Source: a virus. From it: DNA of 64,000 nucleotides. Of the stretch, positions 32,125-43,397 are shown piece after piece (positions within the stretch are counted from its first letter, which is position 1; each line of letters starts with the position of its first letter). The notes beneath the pieces are model-generated. The model worked only from the letters and a program-made list of their open reading frames with translations, was not told where the DNA came from and ran no database searches. Location: IMG/VR virus record IMGVR_UViG_3300036841_000085, positions 1 to 64,000 of that record, one strand, 5' to 3'. A program made the position numbers and the translations under genes.

Positions 32125-35100
32125 GTTGCACCCTCCAGAGCTTGTAATCTGGCTGATAACTCGCGCACCGCGCCCCACAGGACTGGAACCAGGGCGCTGT
32201 AGTTGATAGCGTAGGGTTCACCGGCATCGTTGTGCCACACCGCTTCTGGCACCACACTGACCATATCCTCAGCGGTGAAACCTATGTCTGGCTTGGATTC
32301 AGCGGTCAGTACGTAGCTGTACGGCGTGGCGCGTGTATCCAGCACCTTCGACAGCGGGCTCTCCAGCGGTACCAGACTATCTTTGAAGCGCCGAGATGAC
32401 GCGACGTTGAATGCCGAAGCATTGAGTGGCGCCAGCTGGACACCACCAGGACCCTCAAACGAGTGCACGTTACCTGCCGCCGGCGTAGCATAACGCATCG
32501 CATTGCCGAGACCCTGGATGTAACAAGTATTGGCCGCGTTGAAGTAGACGAGATTGTTCGAGCCAGCCAGCTGCAGAGTGCCATTGATGCTCATATTACC
32601 GTTGGCATCCAGCGACATCGCGTTGGCCAGTGAATGACTCGACGAGCGGAACTGCCATGATCCGTACTCGTCCCAGTGCGCCACGTTATTGCCGGTGTCT
32701 ACGTTGATGCTGTGGTTGCTGTCATTGTTCCACTTGATCTGAGACGTCGACAGCATGGTGATGCCCTGGTCGACGCTGAGGTTGCCGCCAGTCACGATGT
32801 ACTGGCCGCTTAGCTGGCCGCCCGCGTTGATCTGGCCATTGGTACTGAAGTTGCCGCTGAAGTTGATGTTGCCGCCCACGTACATGCTGCCGTTGACCCG
32901 CAGGTCGTAAGCTGGATCGGTGCCGGCGCCAGCGCCCAGGCGCAGGAAGGTGGCATCGCCGGATGTCTGGCGCACATTGGTGGCGAACGTCACCTGGCCG
33001 GAGACCGGCGCCGTGCCGAAGCCTACAGCACCCTGCACCTGCATGGAGCTTGCATTGTACAGGCCGATATTGGTTGTAGACGCGCCAGATATTGAGGAGA
33101 TATAGACGCCGTACGCGTTGGTGACGCCATTATTGGCAGCTATGTTTCCGACATAGAAGCCATACATGTTGGTGATCACCGAGCCGGCGGACTGGCTGGA
33201 CGGGTAGGTCGCGCAGAAAATGTACGCGTTGGTAACCGTGAAGTTCGACCCAGGACGTACGGCCGCGAAGATGCCGTAGTAGCCAGTCGCGCCAGACGTA
33301 ACGTACGGCACCAGCTGTATGCCATACTGAGTCGTGCCAGTAATGTAGCTGTTGCCTGGCTGCATACTGATACCGGTCGACGCTAGCGGAGCACTGCCGA
33401 GACCGACAGTGCCCATGGTTTGCTCGGAGCCACCATTGTACAGACCCATATTGGTGGTGGCCGCGCCGCTCTGCGCCGCAATATATACGCCATAGGCGTT
33501 GATGTTGCGGCCGCTGCCCTGGTTGGCCACGTACAGGCCGTACATACTGGTTACGGTAACGCTGGAGCCGATGGACGGCGTGTCTGCATAAATGTTCGCC
33601 CCTGAGGTCACCGTACGCGAACTATTAGCGAACGTGGCGAGCAGATACACCACGTAGTTGTTGCCAGTGCCGGTGGTCGAGAAGGTCAGCGGTGCATAAA
33701 ACGCGAACTGGTTGGCGCCTGCCAGCGTCGGCTGGAAGTACAGCCCAGCGTACGCCACCGGCGCCACGCCGATGCCCACGTTCACGCTGGACGCGAACTG
33801 CACGCCCGACGTGCTCAGGATCACCTGCTGCACGGCGCTCAGCGATAGGCTCAGGTTGCCGGCGCCAGTGCTGTAGATGCCGGTGGTGTTGGCGTTAGTG
33901 AAGCTGTAGCTCGGCGCTCCCGCCGTGCCGTTAGGTGCCAGGAGCGGCCAGGACAGGGCGCCGCCGCTGGGCGTCACCCAGGCCACGTCGTAGTTGGTGG
34001 CGCTGTTCTTGGTTAGTACCTGGTTAGCGGCACCGCCGGTCGGCACTGATCCGTTACCGCTGATCGCGCCAGCCACGTACACGTTCCTGGGCCGGTTGGC
34101 TCCTGCCGCACCGATATCGTAGCTATTGTCCGTAGTGAAAATGATGCCTTGGGTCGACAAGGTGGTGCCGATGGCGACCTGCGTCGACTGCATCAATATG
34201 ACTGAGGCATTGCCGGCCGACAGCGCCATGATGGTCGCCGTCACCATGAACAGGCCATAGGTCGGGCTGCCCGAGAAACTGTAGCTCGGAGCGCCGCTGG
34301 TGCCGTTGGGCGCCAGGAACACGCCGCTGTTCAGCGTCAGGCCGAAAGCGAAGCCAGACGGCCCGCCAGTCGCATTGATGTTGCCGCCCACGTTCAGGCT
34401 GCCCAACGTAGTCGCCGCAGCGGTGAGCGTCCCGACCACATTCAGGTTGCGACCCAGCCACATGTCACGCGGCCGGTTGCCGTACTGCGAGCCGATGTCC
34501 GACGAGTTGTCGTAGTCAGCCAACAGGTGGCCGGTGCCGACCTGAATATACCACAGGTCCTGGTCGGTCGCCGTACCCAGGCCGATATTCTGGCCAGATG
34601 GCGCCCACACGTGCTGGGTGATCACGTGACCCTGGAAGGTGGCGTCTCCGACAAAGGTACTGGTGCCCGCGTTGTACAGCCCCACGTTGGTGGTGGCCGC
34701 GCCCGATTGATTGGCAATGTACAGACCGTAGGCGTTGGTCACGCCGCTGACGCCCTGGTTGGCCACGTACAAGCCGTATAGCGACGTGACCGTAGTGCCT
34801 GAGCCCAGCGACGGAGCGAGCAAGTTCAGGCCATAGCCGCTCGGCATGGTGAAAGTGCCGGCGGCAGTCTTGAATAGCATCGTCGCCACCGCGCCCGCGA
34901 CAGTGGTCGTATTGCCGATAGTAGGATCGATGTACAGCCCATACTGCGTCGTCGCGCCCGCCAGGGCAATGCCGATCTGTAGCCCATAGTACGTCGCTGG
35001 CGCGGCACCGATACCCACCGCGCCAACAAACTGGCCGGTGTTGGCGACGTACATTGCGCCGTCGCTCCTGATCCAGCCGACGCTACTGCCGCCCGAATTG

Positions 35101-38100
35101 GCACACACCAGCGGGTAGCTACTACCGTCAGAGGTTGCGCCGGAAACGAACAGGCGATAGGTACTGCCTGGCTGCACGGTACCAATGTTGAGATTATTCG
35201 GCACGGCCAGCCCAGCCGTCGAACTGGCGTAATACAGCCCCCAGGCGGCATTACTGGCGAACGAGTACGACGGAGCACCTGCGCTACCGTTGGGCGCCAG
35301 AACCGGGAAGGTAGGCACGCCGTCCAGCGAGAGCCAGGCGCCGGCAGACTTGATGTAGATGCGCTGGCCGGCCACGGCTGGCGTGTCCGTCCTGTGATAC
35401 TGGTCGCCGTTCGCGCCCAGGCCAGCCGCCGGCGCTCCTGAGCCGCTCCACATGCTGCCGCCCAGGACGCTATTGTTGCCCGCCTGGAGGCCACCGTAGG
35501 CACTGACGTTATTGCTGGCAGTCAGACTGCCGTTACCCAGCTGTACATTGCCGCTGTTGACGGTGATACCGTTGCTCACGCTCACGGCGGCGTTGAGAGC
35601 AATGATGCCGTTGCCCTTCGGGTTGATGCCCAGTGATATATTGGCGTCGCTGCCCTGGACGAATACCGCTGGAGCACCGCCTGCGGCGGCCGCCTGCATC
35701 TGCCAATAGTTGACGGACGATGCCACCGGCAACAACTGCAGCAAGTAGTTGCCCACAGTATTGGACAGGAAACTGACCTGGCCTGATCCCTTGCTGGACA
35801 GGCTCACGCTCACGTTGGTGTCGGCGCCCGCTGCGTACATGCCCACCGAACCGCTGGCGGTGGCGAAGATGTACGGGTAGTCGACAGGGTCATTCCCGAA
35901 AGCTGGGCCGAACACCGCCAATATGTGGCCGCCAGTACCGACCGCGCTGATGGATTGATGAGCGCCGCGAGTAAAGCCAGTGCCTGACTCACTATAGAAA
36001 CCGTACCCCGGCACCGTCGTGCTGCCGTCGATGGCCAGGATTTGCCCCTGCGTGGCCTGCAGCCCGCCGGTGTACACGGTATTGGCCACGTACACGTTCT
36101 GTGGTCGGCTGGCACCAGCGGCACCGATGTCGTGCGCGTTGTCGGTATTCCACAACAGACTACCGAACATATTGATACCGCCGGTAGTACCGCCGATCTG
36201 CGAGTACGGATCATTGCCGATAAATACCGACGTGGCCGCGTATATATTCCGGGGCCTATTGACACCCACCGCACCGATGTCATAGGCATTGTCGTTGGTG
36301 AAGCGCAGCCAGGTCTGCACCATCTGACCGCCGTACGCGTACGACACGCCATCGCTGATCAACGAGTTGGCTCGCACGTTACTGGCGGCGAAGATATTCT
36401 GCGGTCGATTATCGCTGCCCGCGCCGATGTTGTAGGTATTGTCAGTGCTAAACAGTAGGTCCTGGCCGAATGGTAGCGTCAGCGGCGTGATCCACAACAG
36501 GTCATAATCAGTGACCGACGCCTTGCCCAGTACCTGGCCGGCATCGCCTCCGACCGGCACCGCGCCGCTGCCCAGGAAAGCTGAGCCAGCCGAAATACCG
36601 CCGCTCACGGCCAGGTCACCGGTGACGGCCGCGCCGGCGCTGGCCGTCAGAGCGCCACCCACCGTCAGCGGGCCGTCAAGCTCGCCGCCCGTCAGCGGCA
36701 GATATAGCGCGTCAGCCAGCGCCTGGGTAAACGGCGAGACCCACTGCGTATTGTAGTCGGTGGCATCGACCTTGGCCAGTACCTGAGCGACAGCGCCGCC
36801 TGGCGCCACGCCTGGGCCGGCAGGACCAACCGGCCCGATGTCGCCCTTCTGCGCCATGAGCACCCACACCGCGCCATTGGTGCCCGGCGTGACGCCCATG
36901 CTCTGCGCCACGGCGCGATAGCTCGACCCAGCGTAGTACACGCCGTCATTGGGCTCATACGTGGTGGTGGCGACCCAGGTGCCTTCCCACACCACACCTG
37001 GCGGGCCGATAGGACCTTGCGCACCCTGCGGGCCGACCGGTCCCTGGACGCCGTTAGTACCTGGCGGGCCGACAGGACCGGTAGCGCCAGTCGCGCCCAC
37101 GTCACCCTTGGGACCTGTAGCACCGGTCGGCCCCGGAAGACCCTGCGGACCGGCCGGACCCTGTTGACCGTTCGTACCAGGCGGCCCAGCCGCTCCTGTG
37201 GCTCCGGTGGCCCCCGGAGCGCCATCCTTGCCATCCTTGCCCGCCGCGCCCGTCGCGCCCTGCGGCCCAGGTATCCCCTGCGGGCCGTTGACGCCGTCTT
37301 TGCCTGGCGAGCCAGTGTCGCCCTTCGGCCCGGCTGGACCAACCGCGCCGGGAGTCCCGCTCGGTCCGGCCGGCCCAGCCGGGCCAGTAGATCCATCCTT
37401 GCCGTTGGTACCTGGCGCACCCGGCGCACCGTCCTGCCCGGTCGCGCCAGTATCACCCTTGGGACCAGCCGGGCCGGTCGCTCCTGGCGTACCTTGCGGC
37501 CCGGCAGGTCCCTGCTGACCATTCTGACCAGGCGGCCCGGTCAGCCCTGTGGGACCTTGACTGCCTGTGGCACCAGTCAGCCCGGTATCTCCCTTGGGAC
37601 CAGCCGGGCCGGTCGCGCCGACAGCACCTGGGCTGCCAGTCGGTCCCATGTCACCCTTAGGACCTGCAGGTCCGGCCGGACCAGCCGACCCAGTGACGCC
37701 GGGCGGCCCAACCGGACCAGCAGGTCCCTGGTCACCAGTGTCACCCTTGGCACCGTTCAGACCGTTGGTGCCTGGCACGCCCTGCGGTCCCTGCGGCCCG
37801 GTCTGACCCACCGCGCCGGCTGGCCCGGCGGCACCCACCGGACCAGCCACGCCCTGTGGTCCTATGGGACCCGCCGCACCATTGGTGCCTGGCGTCCCCG
37901 GTGGACCAGTAGGACCTACTGCGCCGGCCGGACCGGCAGCACCCTGCGGGCCGACCACACCTTGCGGCCCAGTAGGACCGGCCGCGCCCTGGATGCCCTG
38001 CGGGCCGGCCGGACCAACTGGTCCAGGCTGATCGAGCATGGACTCGGCGCCTGTCGAGTCCAGCATGTACACATGCCCGTCAGCCTTGGTGTACACCAAA

Positions 38101-38546
38101 ACCTGGCCGGCAGGTGGTGCTACGGGAGGCACTCCCTGCTCGGCCAGACCCAACCAGCCAGCGACGTAGACCGCCCTGGGCCGGTTGTCAGTGGGCTCGC
38201 CTATGTCCTGCGTGCCGTCTGGCGCGAAGAGTAGTGGATCGCTGGTAGTTGGACCGGTGGCGCTGTCGGTAGTCACCGTCACCCGCATCGGGTCCCAACC
38301 TGGGAAGTTGATAACCAGGTCGAGTTCGCGCTCTTCGGTCAGCCAGAAATCCACGCTGCCGCCAGGTCCCAGCGTCAGCGGGTTGGTCAGCAGGCTATCG
38401 CTGGACTCGTCAGCGTAGATCGGCTCCTGGATGCCGGTGGACGTGTTAACGTCGACCAGGGTAACCAGTGAGCCGATCGGTGCCGTAGAGAGGTTACCGC
38501 TCGGTGACTGCAGCAGTACCGAGTCGCGGAACTGCGCTCGCGGCAT
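32121..38546 (-). CDS. Giant collagen-like fibre with S74 chaperone, 2141 aa
   Basis: Residues 1-165 form a virion-binding head. Residues about 173-517 are mostly Gly-X-Y triplets of the GPAGPQG and GPKGDTG kind, predicting a collagen-like triple helix. Then come long beta repeats: the motif DIG-x4-6-NRPR-x2-Y-x-A appears at least six times and [17 protein letters not shown]-type units at least three times. The final 110 residues ([16 protein letters not shown], then DIGFTAEDM) are a peptidase S74 chaperone. It lies between capsid and neck genes, an unusual site for a tail fibre, so a head or neck fibre is possible. Confidence 0.88.
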   Translation of the reverse strand: MPRAQFRDSVLLQSPSGNLSTAPIGSLVTLVDVNTSTGIQEPIYADESSDSLLTNPLTLGPGGSVDFWLTEERELDLVINFPGWDPMRVTVTTDSATGPTTSDPLLFAPDGTQDIGEPTDNRPRAVYVAGWLGLAEQGVPPVAPPAGQVLVYTKADGHVYMLDSTGAESMLDQPGPVGPAGPQGIQGAAGPTGPQGVVGPQGAAGPAGAVGPTGPPGTPGTNGAAGPIGPQGVAGPVGAAGPAGAVGQTGPQGPQGVPGTNGLNGAKGDTGDQGPAGPVGPPGVTGSAGPAGPAGPKGDMGPTGSPGAVGATGPAGPKGDTGLTGATGSQGPTGLTGPPGQNGQQGPAGPQGTPGATGPAGPKGDTGATGQDGAPGAPGTNGKDGSTGPAGPAGPSGTPGAVGPAGPKGDTGSPGKDGVNGPQGIPGPQGATGAAGKDGKDGAPGATGATGAAGPPGTNGQQGPAGPQGLPGPTGATGPKGDVGATGATGPVGPPGTNGVQGPVGPQGAQGPIGPPGVVWEGTWVATTTYEPNDGVYYAGSSYRAVAQSMGVTPGTNGAVWVLMAQKGDIGPVGPAGPGVAPGGAVAQVLAKVDATDYNTQWVSPFTQALADALYLPLTGGELDGPLTVGGALTASAGAAVTGDLAVSGGISAGSAFLGSGAVPVGGDAGQVLGKASVTDYDLLWITPLTLPFGQDLLFSTDNTYNIGAGSDNRPQNIFAASNVRANSLISDGVSYAYGGQMVQTWLRFTNDNAYDIGAVGVNRPRNIYAATSVFIGNDPYSQIGGTTGGINMFGSLLWNTDNAHDIGAAGASRPQNVYVANTVYTGGLQATQGQILAIDGSTTVPGYGFYSESGTGFTRGAHQSISAVGTGGHILAVFGPAFGNDPVDYPYIFATASGSVGMYAAGADTNVSVSLSSKGSGQVSFLSNTVGNYLLQLLPVASSVNYWQMQAAAAGGAPAVFVQGSDANISLGINPKGNGIIALNAAVSVSNGITVNSGNVQLGNGSLTASNNVSAYGGLQAGNNSVLGGSMWSGSGAPAAGLGANGDQYHRTDTPAVAGQRIYIKSAGAWLSLDGVPTFPVLAPNGSAGAPSYSFASNAAWGLYYASSTAGLAVPNNLNIGTVQPGSTYRLFVSGATSDGSSYPLVCANSGGSSVGWIRSDGAMYVANTGQFVGAVGIGAAPATYYGLQIGIALAGATTQYGLYIDPTIGNTTTVAGAVATMLFKTAAGTFTMPSGYGLNLLAPSLGSGTTVTSLYGLYVANQGVSGVTNAYGLYIANQSGAATTNVGLYNAGTSTFVGDATFQGHVITQHVWAPSGQNIGLGTATDQDLWYIQVGTGHLLADYDNSSDIGSQYGNRPRDMWLGRNLNVVGTLTAAATTLGSLNVGGNINATGGPSGFAFGLTLNSGVFLAPNGTSGAPSYSFSGSPTYGLFMVTATIMALSAGNASVILMQSTQVAIGTTLSTQGIIFTTDNSYDIGAAGANRPRNVYVAGAISGNGSVPTGGAANQVLTKNSATNYDVAWVTPSGGALSWPLLAPNGTAGAPSYSFTNANTTGIYSTGAGNLSLSLSAVQQVILSTSGVQFASSVNVGIGVAPVAYAGLYFQPTLAGANQFAFYAPLTFSTTGTGNNYVVYLLATFANSSRTVTSGANIYADTPSIGSSVTVTSMYGLYVANQGSGRNINAYGVYIAAQSGAATTNMGLYNGGSEQTMGTVGLGSAPLASTGISMQPGNSYITGTTQYGIQLVPYVTSGATGYYGIFAAVRPGSNFTVTNAYIFCATYPSSQSAGSVITNMYGFYVGNIAANNGVTNAYGVYISSISGASTTNIGLYNASSMQVQGAVGFGTAPVSGQVTFATNVRQTSGDATFLRLGAGAGTDPAYDLRVNGSMYVGGNINFSGNFSTNGQINAGGQLSGQYIVTGGNLSVDQGITMLSTSQIKWNNDSNHSINVDTGNNVAHWDEYGSWQFRSSSHSLANAMSLDANGNMSINGTLQLAGSNNLVYFNAANTCYIQGLGNAMRYATPAAGNVHSFEGPGGVQLAPLNASAFNVASSRRFKDSLVPLESPLSKVLDTRATPYSYVLTAESKPDIGFTAEDMVSVVPEAVWHNDAGEPYAINYSALVPVLWGAVRELSARLQALEGAT

Positions 38547-38557
38547 CTAGCCGCCTC

Positions 38558-38995
38558 CTATTTAGCGTCTACCTTCTTGATCTGGTGTTCCAAGATGGCT
38601 CGCTCGGCGCCCGGCGTGTCACCAATCAGCTGCGGTGGCGAATCCTGGCCGGCCACGTAAGCGAAGCCACCAGGATGCGCCGGGTCCTGCTCCGAGAAGG
38701 CCACCTTGTCGTCATTGCGAGCGCTCACCACGGTGATCAGGTCGCCCAGCTTGGACGCCCGCTCGACTTCGTCGTTGATGTGCTGCAGGTGGGCTGCCTC
38801 TGCTCGCTGCCACAACTCCTGCTCGGTCATGGGCTCGTCGCCCTGGAGAGGCCCAAGGGACGTTGCCGGAGACGCCTTGACGCTCTCGACGGGCTCTTGG
38901 GCCGCCTGCTGCGCCGACGCGTCCGGAGGGGCTCCGGAAGCGTCAGCTGAGCCAGTGGTGCTGGCGCTGCTCGTGCTACTGGTCGATTCGGCCAC
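38558..38995 (-). CDS. Head-region protein with repeat-derived segment, 145 aa
   Basis: Ser/Thr-rich N-terminus (1-18), a repeat-derived linker (19-50), then a helical body (about 55-100; MTEQELWQRAEAAHLQHIND) and a basic end. It sits directly after the capsid gene. It could be a minor head protein or decoration protein. Not recognised. Confidence 0.6.
   Translation of the reverse strand: MAESTSSTSSASTTGSADASGAPPDASAQQAAQEPVESVKASPATSLGPLQGDEPMTEQELWQRAEAAHLQHINDEVERASKLGDLITVVSARNDDKVAFSEQDPAHPGGFAYVAGQDSPPQLIGDTPGAERAILEHQIKKVDAK
38844..38940. repeat. Dispersed palindromic element, copy 6
   Basis: GGAGAGGCCCAAGGGACG at one end and GTCCGGAGGGGCTCCGG at the other. In frame in the N-terminal part of the 38558 gene. 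Confidence 0.58.
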
Positions 38996-39005
38996 GCTAT
39001 ACCTC

Positions 39006-40292
39006 CTACGCCGTCAGATTCATGACGGCCACGGCCAGGCCGCTGATGTCCAGGATATCATAGCCTTCGGTCTCTGTGAAGACCATATCCTGTGTCTGGG
39101 TAGTCGCGTGCCGCTCTACCTCCTGGATATCGGAGCCGATCTCGGTGACTCGCTCCACCGCCCGCCTGGAATCGAAGCCAATGATCTTGTTGGGTAGGGC
39201 GTCGGGCGTCCAGCCCAGCGCCACGTTGTCCCGCAGCGACGGGTTGATCGCTTCGAAGCCACCGAAGCCCGACGCCGCCTGGATGTACACCAGCGGGATA
39301 TTGGCAGAGCCGGTGTTGAGCAACTGCAAGGCCACCGCCGTGTCTGCGGTGACAATGGCTGTCGTCAGCATGTACGGATTGACGAACTTGCTCTTGAAGT
39401 TGAGCCAGGCACGCAGCGTGATGTTGTACGGTGGCGTCGGCGTGCTGGTACTAGCGGTCGGGTCGAGCGCCGTCAGGTTGTAGTTGGTGGCCGCCGTGTT
39501 CGGGTTGCCGTCGCCGTTGACCAGGATGTCGTAGACAGTGGCTGCCTTGTCAACCTCCGCCTGGATCGCCATAAGCGCAATCTCCATGGCGATGCGGTCC
39601 AGGCGCTGACGCCGCAGTACCTCATACGACGCTTCCAGGATGCGCCCGTACTTGCTCAGCTGGATAGTGTGCGAACTGGTGGTCAGCTTCATCCGGGGTG
39701 GTTCGGTAGACTCACCTACGCGCACCATACGTTTGAGGTTCGGGTCGACATTCTGCAAGTAGATCGACCGGTAGTCGATGCCCTGGATGGGCGTGGTCAT
39801 GGCCAGCAGCCGCTCAAGCGGGATAGCTGGCTGTAGCTGCGTCCACCTGGGCGCCGCCGCGTCGATGTACGGCCGCATGTACGTGCCTGGCGGATAGTCA
39901 GTGGCCATGTAGATGTCACGAGCGCCAGCCCCAGCGAACTGGGCCGGCTTTCGGAACTTGGCCTCCCGCCAGCGCCGGTTGATCCACTCCAGGCCAAGCA
40001 GCCTGTCCTGGGCGGTGTCGGTGAACACGTCATCATACACATCGGCCCACACGCCCGCCTCAGGCATGGAGTTGGTGTAGATGTCTTTCGCCTCCATGAC
40101 CCTGGAGAAGGCATCGTAGCCACGCCGCAGATCTTCGTCAGTGGATGGATTCAGCCGCTCCATCCAGGCCGACAGACCCATGCCTGCTTCGTAGGCGTCC
40201 CTGAACATGTCCGGGCTGATGTGCGCGGCGATATCCTGCGGATTGGTCGCCTTGACCCGGATACTGGCCGTGCTGCGTCGTTTGTTCGGCAT
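39006..40292 (-). CDS. Major capsid protein, HK97-like, 428 aa
   Basis: Position after the protease and a small head protein, length, and composition fit the shell protein. Residues 190-270 (IQLSKYGRILEASYEVLRRQ and IAMEIALMAIQAEVDKA) look like the spine-helix region, and the C-terminal part (VTEIGSDIQEVERHATTQTQ) like the P-domain of encapsulin/P22-like major capsid proteins. No long N-terminal delta domain is evident. Confidence 0.85.
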   Translation of the reverse strand: MPNKRRSTASIRVKATNPQDIAAHISPDMFRDAYEAGMGLSAWMERLNPSTDEDLRRGYDAFSRVMEAKDIYTNSMPEAGVWADVYDDVFTDTAQDRLLGLEWINRRWREAKFRKPAQFAGAGARDIYMATDYPPGTYMRPYIDAAAPRWTQLQPAIPLERLLAMTTPIQGIDYRSIYLQNVDPNLKRMVRVGESTEPPRMKLTTSSHTIQLSKYGRILEASYEVLRRQRLDRIAMEIALMAIQAEVDKAATVYDILVNGDGNPNTAATNYNLTALDPTASTSTPTPPYNITLRAWLNFKSKFVNPYMLTTAIVTADTAVALQLLNTGSANIPLVYIQAASGFGGFEAINPSLRDNVALGWTPDALPNKIIGFDSRRAVERVTEIGSDIQEVERHATTQTQDMVFTETEGYDILDISGLAVAVMNLTA

Positions 40293-40310
40293 GACTAGCT
40301 CCAGCCCTCC

Positions 40311-40763
40311 TTATGGCAACCATACCCACGGATTGACGTTATCCGTGATATCGACCGTGACGCCATACTGCTGCGCCACGTCAGCCAGGGTCGCCGGCGC
40401 CGCCGCTCGCACGTAGCCCTTTACCGCGCCGTTGACCGCGCCCACCACGGCCACACCAGCGGCCACGGCCGGGTTGGCTCGAAACTGGGCGAAGCCACCT
40501 ACTTCGACGATAGCGACCGTGACGCCACCCACCGGCTGCTCGACGGCGTACAGGGCGCCAATGACCCGCTGGCCATCCGCCGCCAGGCCGACCGTCTTGT
40601 TGCCAGTGATAGTGACCGACGCTTTGCCGGTGGTACCGTTGACGATAGCCGCAGGAATGCCATTCGGCTGCGAGCTATCGTACGTGATGGAGGCATCAGC
40701 CTGGAAGCTGACACGCTCGATCAGTACCTCATTGAAAAGGACCATAGCCCTTGGGTTCGGCAT
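40311..40763 (-). CDS. Small head protein, decoration candidate, 150 aa
   Basis: A strand- and Gly/Val-rich protein (KASVTITGNKTVGLAADGQR, then AIVEVGGFAQFRANP), like DUF2190-type capsid decoration proteins that lie next to the capsid gene. Trimeric beta-tulip folds have this composition. Identification by pattern and position. Confidence 0.65.
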   Translation of the reverse strand: MPNPRAMVLFNEVLIERVSFQADASITYDSSQPNGIPAAIVNGTTGKASVTITGNKTVGLAADGQRVIGALYAVEQPVGGVTVAIVEVGGFAQFRANPAVAAGVAVVGAVNGAVKGYVRAAAPATLADVAQQYGVTVDITDNVNPWVWLP

Positions 40764-40785
40764 GCCTTACTCCATAGCCTCCTGA

Positions 40786-42438
40786 CTAGCCGGCGTGAAC
40801 TGCTCGCGGTGGCCGGAAGCCGTTAGTGCCGTGGTCGCCGCTGCCAGCGTCATCGGCCGTGGCTCGTCCAGGAGCAAGCTCCTTGTCGGCCACACTCTTC
40901 CAGTCGTCCCGCATGCGCTTGATTACTTCGATGCTGGCGCCTTTCAGCACCGGCTCGTATGCCTCCCTGCTGAACGCATTACCCAGCGCCCGCACTCCCT
41001 CAGCCAGGGCGTCGTTGATGAGATCCTGGCGATACGTCTCGCCGTCGACCGCCAGTGGCCGCAGGCGCACCAGGTCAGCGCCGGTCTCGCGGATGACGCG
41101 CTCGACATTCCTGTCCCAGGCACCGGTCGGTGCGAGCCCCGCCTCAACCAGCCAACCGCGCACTTGATCCATGGCACCCTGCGTGCCTTGGGCTCGTGCC
41201 GTGTCCAGAGCCGCAGTATCGCGCTCGTCGTCCATCACGTCGCCAGTCCCTCCTGGGTGATTAGGTGGCACCGCCGGTGCCTCTGGAGTAAAGCCCGGTA
41301 CCACCATCGACCGGTTCGGTAGCTTGATACGATAATGCGACTCGACCAGCCGCGCCTTCTCGGGCGACAGCGTGCCCTCCTGGGTCAGCATGGTCATCGC
41401 CCTGGTGATGCCTACCACGGCCGCGCCCGGCGTGGCTCCGTCGTACACCGCTGATACCTCCGCCAGGTGAGCGCCATGAATGTCACCGCTCGCCATGACC
41501 TTGGTATCTGAGTCGGAGCCGTCGGCATTCTGCTTGTAATACATCAGGCCAGGTACGTGGTCGCAGCGGCTGAACAGGTGACCCAGGAATGGCATCATTT
41601 CCGAGTCGCACACTGAGCAGCGAATACTACCACCATAGAAGCCCACGCTGACATCATGGATGATGCCTGAGCGCACGCCACGGATGAAGTCATCGGTGTT
41701 GACCGCGCCCAGGTTGAGCCCAGGAATGGTGTAGAAGTCGGCCTCCATCCGATTGCCGGTCGACGAACGCCCGTCGTAATACTTGCCGCTGACGCTGCGG
41801 CCCAGCGGCAGGGTATTGGTGTCGTGCGCAGCCATGAAGCTAACACCATTATCGGCATCCTGCGCGAAGTTGCGCAGCGTATCTGGCATCATGCGCGTGC
41901 CATAGGCGTCCAGGTTCATGTTGGACGCCTGGGCTCGCCAGAAGAACGGCGGCGACTCGTCGAAGATGGAATCGTCGAACGCGTGCTTATCTTTGGCCAG
42001 CTGCGATAGCTCGTCCTGGTTGACCCGCACCAGCGGCGTCCTGGCCACCCACAGCGCCCGGTCGTCGGCCTCCCGCATCTTCTCCTGGATCTTGCTCATA
42101 TAGCCGTCCAGGAAGCTCTCGGCCGCCTGCTTGGTCTCGGCGCTGAGCCCATCCGTCTGCGGCAGCCTGGATTTGGCGTTGCGCACTCCGTTGGCGACCG
42201 CGTGCAGCGAGCCATTGACTGGCTTGGCGAAGGGCAACTTGTAGCCAGCCTTCTGGTTCGGATTGTCGGCATCGTATACTACGAAGCCCTGCCTGGTCTT
42301 GCCGCCGCTGGCGCTGGGTGGTGCGTTACCGTGCCAGCCGGCCCACGACCAAATAGCAGCTTGAGCCTCCCCACCATCCCAGCTACTATTCATGTCTATT
42401 GGCAAGTCGCTGGCACCACCAACCTTCCAGTTGCTCAC
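40786..42438 (-). CDS. Prohead protease / scaffold-like protein, 550 aa
   Basis: The middle (about 205-330) contains VSFMAAHDTNTLPLGRSVSG and a strand-rich segment with DVSVGFYGG, similar to prohead proteases in which the His of an xxHD motif and a later Ser are catalytic. A CSVCD and CDH zinc-like site follows. The C-terminal half is charged and helical, like a scaffold. The N-terminal 120 residues resemble the conserved phage domain found on such proteins. It processes or scaffolds the capsid. Confidence 0.7.
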   Translation of the reverse strand: MSNWKVGGASDLPIDMNSSWDGGEAQAAIWSWAGWHGNAPPSASGGKTRQGFVVYDADNPNQKAGYKLPFAKPVNGSLHAVANGVRNAKSRLPQTDGLSAETKQAAESFLDGYMSKIQEKMREADDRALWVARTPLVRVNQDELSQLAKDKHAFDDSIFDESPPFFWRAQASNMNLDAYGTRMMPDTLRNFAQDADNGVSFMAAHDTNTLPLGRSVSGKYYDGRSSTGNRMEADFYTIPGLNLGAVNTDDFIRGVRSGIIHDVSVGFYGGSIRCSVCDSEMMPFLGHLFSRCDHVPGLMYYKQNADGSDSDTKVMASGDIHGAHLAEVSAVYDGATPGAAVVGITRAMTMLTQEGTLSPEKARLVESHYRIKLPNRSMVVPGFTPEAPAVPPNHPGGTGDVMDDERDTAALDTARAQGTQGAMDQVRGWLVEAGLAPTGAWDRNVERVIRETGADLVRLRPLAVDGETYRQDLINDALAEGVRALGNAFSREAYEPVLKGASIEVIKRMRDDWKSVADKELAPGRATADDAGSGDHGTNGFRPPRAVHAG

Positions 42439-42887
42439 GAGACAGCCTCTCGTACCAACGGATCGTCATCGACAGGACCGGCCACTGACGCGAGCTTAGC
42501 ACCGCTAGGAAGCTGCAACAAGTCGCCGTCACTGACTCGCCACTCATTCACGCTCTTAAATCGATGACAATTGGAACACAGCAACTGCAAGAGACCGGCC
42601 TCCATGTCACGCAAGAGCCGAGAATAATGCTCGTCGCCGTCAACTCGACCGGCCGCGCCGGTGGGTACCACGTGATCACACTCAAGCACATCAGGATGGT
42701 CGACAAAGCACTCGCCAGTGTGCCACCCACAACCGTGACAAGCACACTTGCCACCCAGACAATCAATCAACTGTTGACGCCGCCGCGCCCGTAGCTTAGC
42801 CCGTCGCGCCCGCTCCATCTCCCTAACTTGCTCCGGGTGTGCAGCCCTCCAGCGATTGACACTGGCTCGCTTCGCATCACTAACCAC
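42435..42887 (-). CDS. HNH nuclease, 150 aa
   Basis: Basic N-terminal helix, then CACHGC, VLECDHV and QLLCSNCHRFK, the same arrangement as the HNH gene at 20018. It sits between a small head-region gene and the protease with 4-bp overlaps at each end, as a homing-type insert would. Confidence 0.83.
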   Translation of the reverse strand: MVSDAKRASVNRWRAAHPEQVREMERARRAKLRARRRQQLIDCLGGKCACHGCGWHTGECFVDHPDVLECDHVVPTGAAGRVDGDEHYSRLLRDMEAGLLQLLCSNCHRFKSVNEWRVSDGDLLQLPSGAKLASVAGPVDDDPLVREAVS

Positions 42888-43188
42888 GGCGAGCGCCCCT
42901 TTCCTCTATCTTTCCATTGGATTTCCTGTACGACCCGAAATAGATGGTCCTGTTCTTACCGCAGGACCCACAGCGTATGTGCGCCACGCCGTACGGTGCG
43001 TTGGATGCGCACAACTCCTGCTGACAGTACGTGCCGTTGCGCTGACGCGCACCGCACGTGTACCTCTCGACCGGCGCTCCTGGCGAGACCATGGTAGCGA
43101 CCATATGCTCGCGGATAGCGCCCATCTCCAGGGCAGTAATCGAGCCGCCGGCGGCCAGCCGCTGGAAGAGTTCGGCTAGGTCACTCAC
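42880..43188 (-). CDS. Zinc-finger protein, Com-like, 102 aa
   Basis: Four cysteines (CGARQ, CQQELC and CGSCG) fit one treble-clef or ribbon, resembling the Com-type small regulators next to head genes in Mu-like phages. The resemblance is weak. Overlaps both neighbours. Confidence 0.58.
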   Translation of the reverse strand: MSDLAELFQRLAAGGSITALEMGAIREHMVATMVSPGAPVERYTCGARQRNGTYCQQELCASNAPYGVAHIRCGSCGKNRTIYFGSYRKSNGKIEERGARRG

Positions 43189-43397
43189 ATCGGCCCATGC
43201 TGGCGATTATCGACCGCATGGGATCGACGAACATGGCTGGCCGCGTCGTGCGCTCGCCGCGTATCTACCCAGGCTCGCCTGGTGGCGCGGTCAAGCTCGC
43301 AGCACGGCCCACGGTCGCACTTCCAGACCGCTGGATGGAAGCCGCCGCAGCGCTCGCACAGGATATGCGGCTGACCCTTGCAGTCATGCGCGATCAC
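43185..43397 (-). CDS. Small Cys/His protein, 70 aa
   Basis: CERC followed by H and CDRGPCC suggest a zinc knuckle. The rest is basic. Linked to both neighbours by ATGA-type overlaps. No known family. Confidence 0.55.
   Translation of the reverse strand: MIAHDCKGQPHILCERCGGFHPAVWKCDRGPCCELDRATRRAWVDTRRAHDAASHVRRSHAVDNRQHGPM

Noticed and set aside
37017-38234. 405-codon plus-strand frame opposite the collagen repeats
   Set aside because: Produced by the Gly-Pro codon repeats of the fibre; composition is simply the complement of the collagen region.
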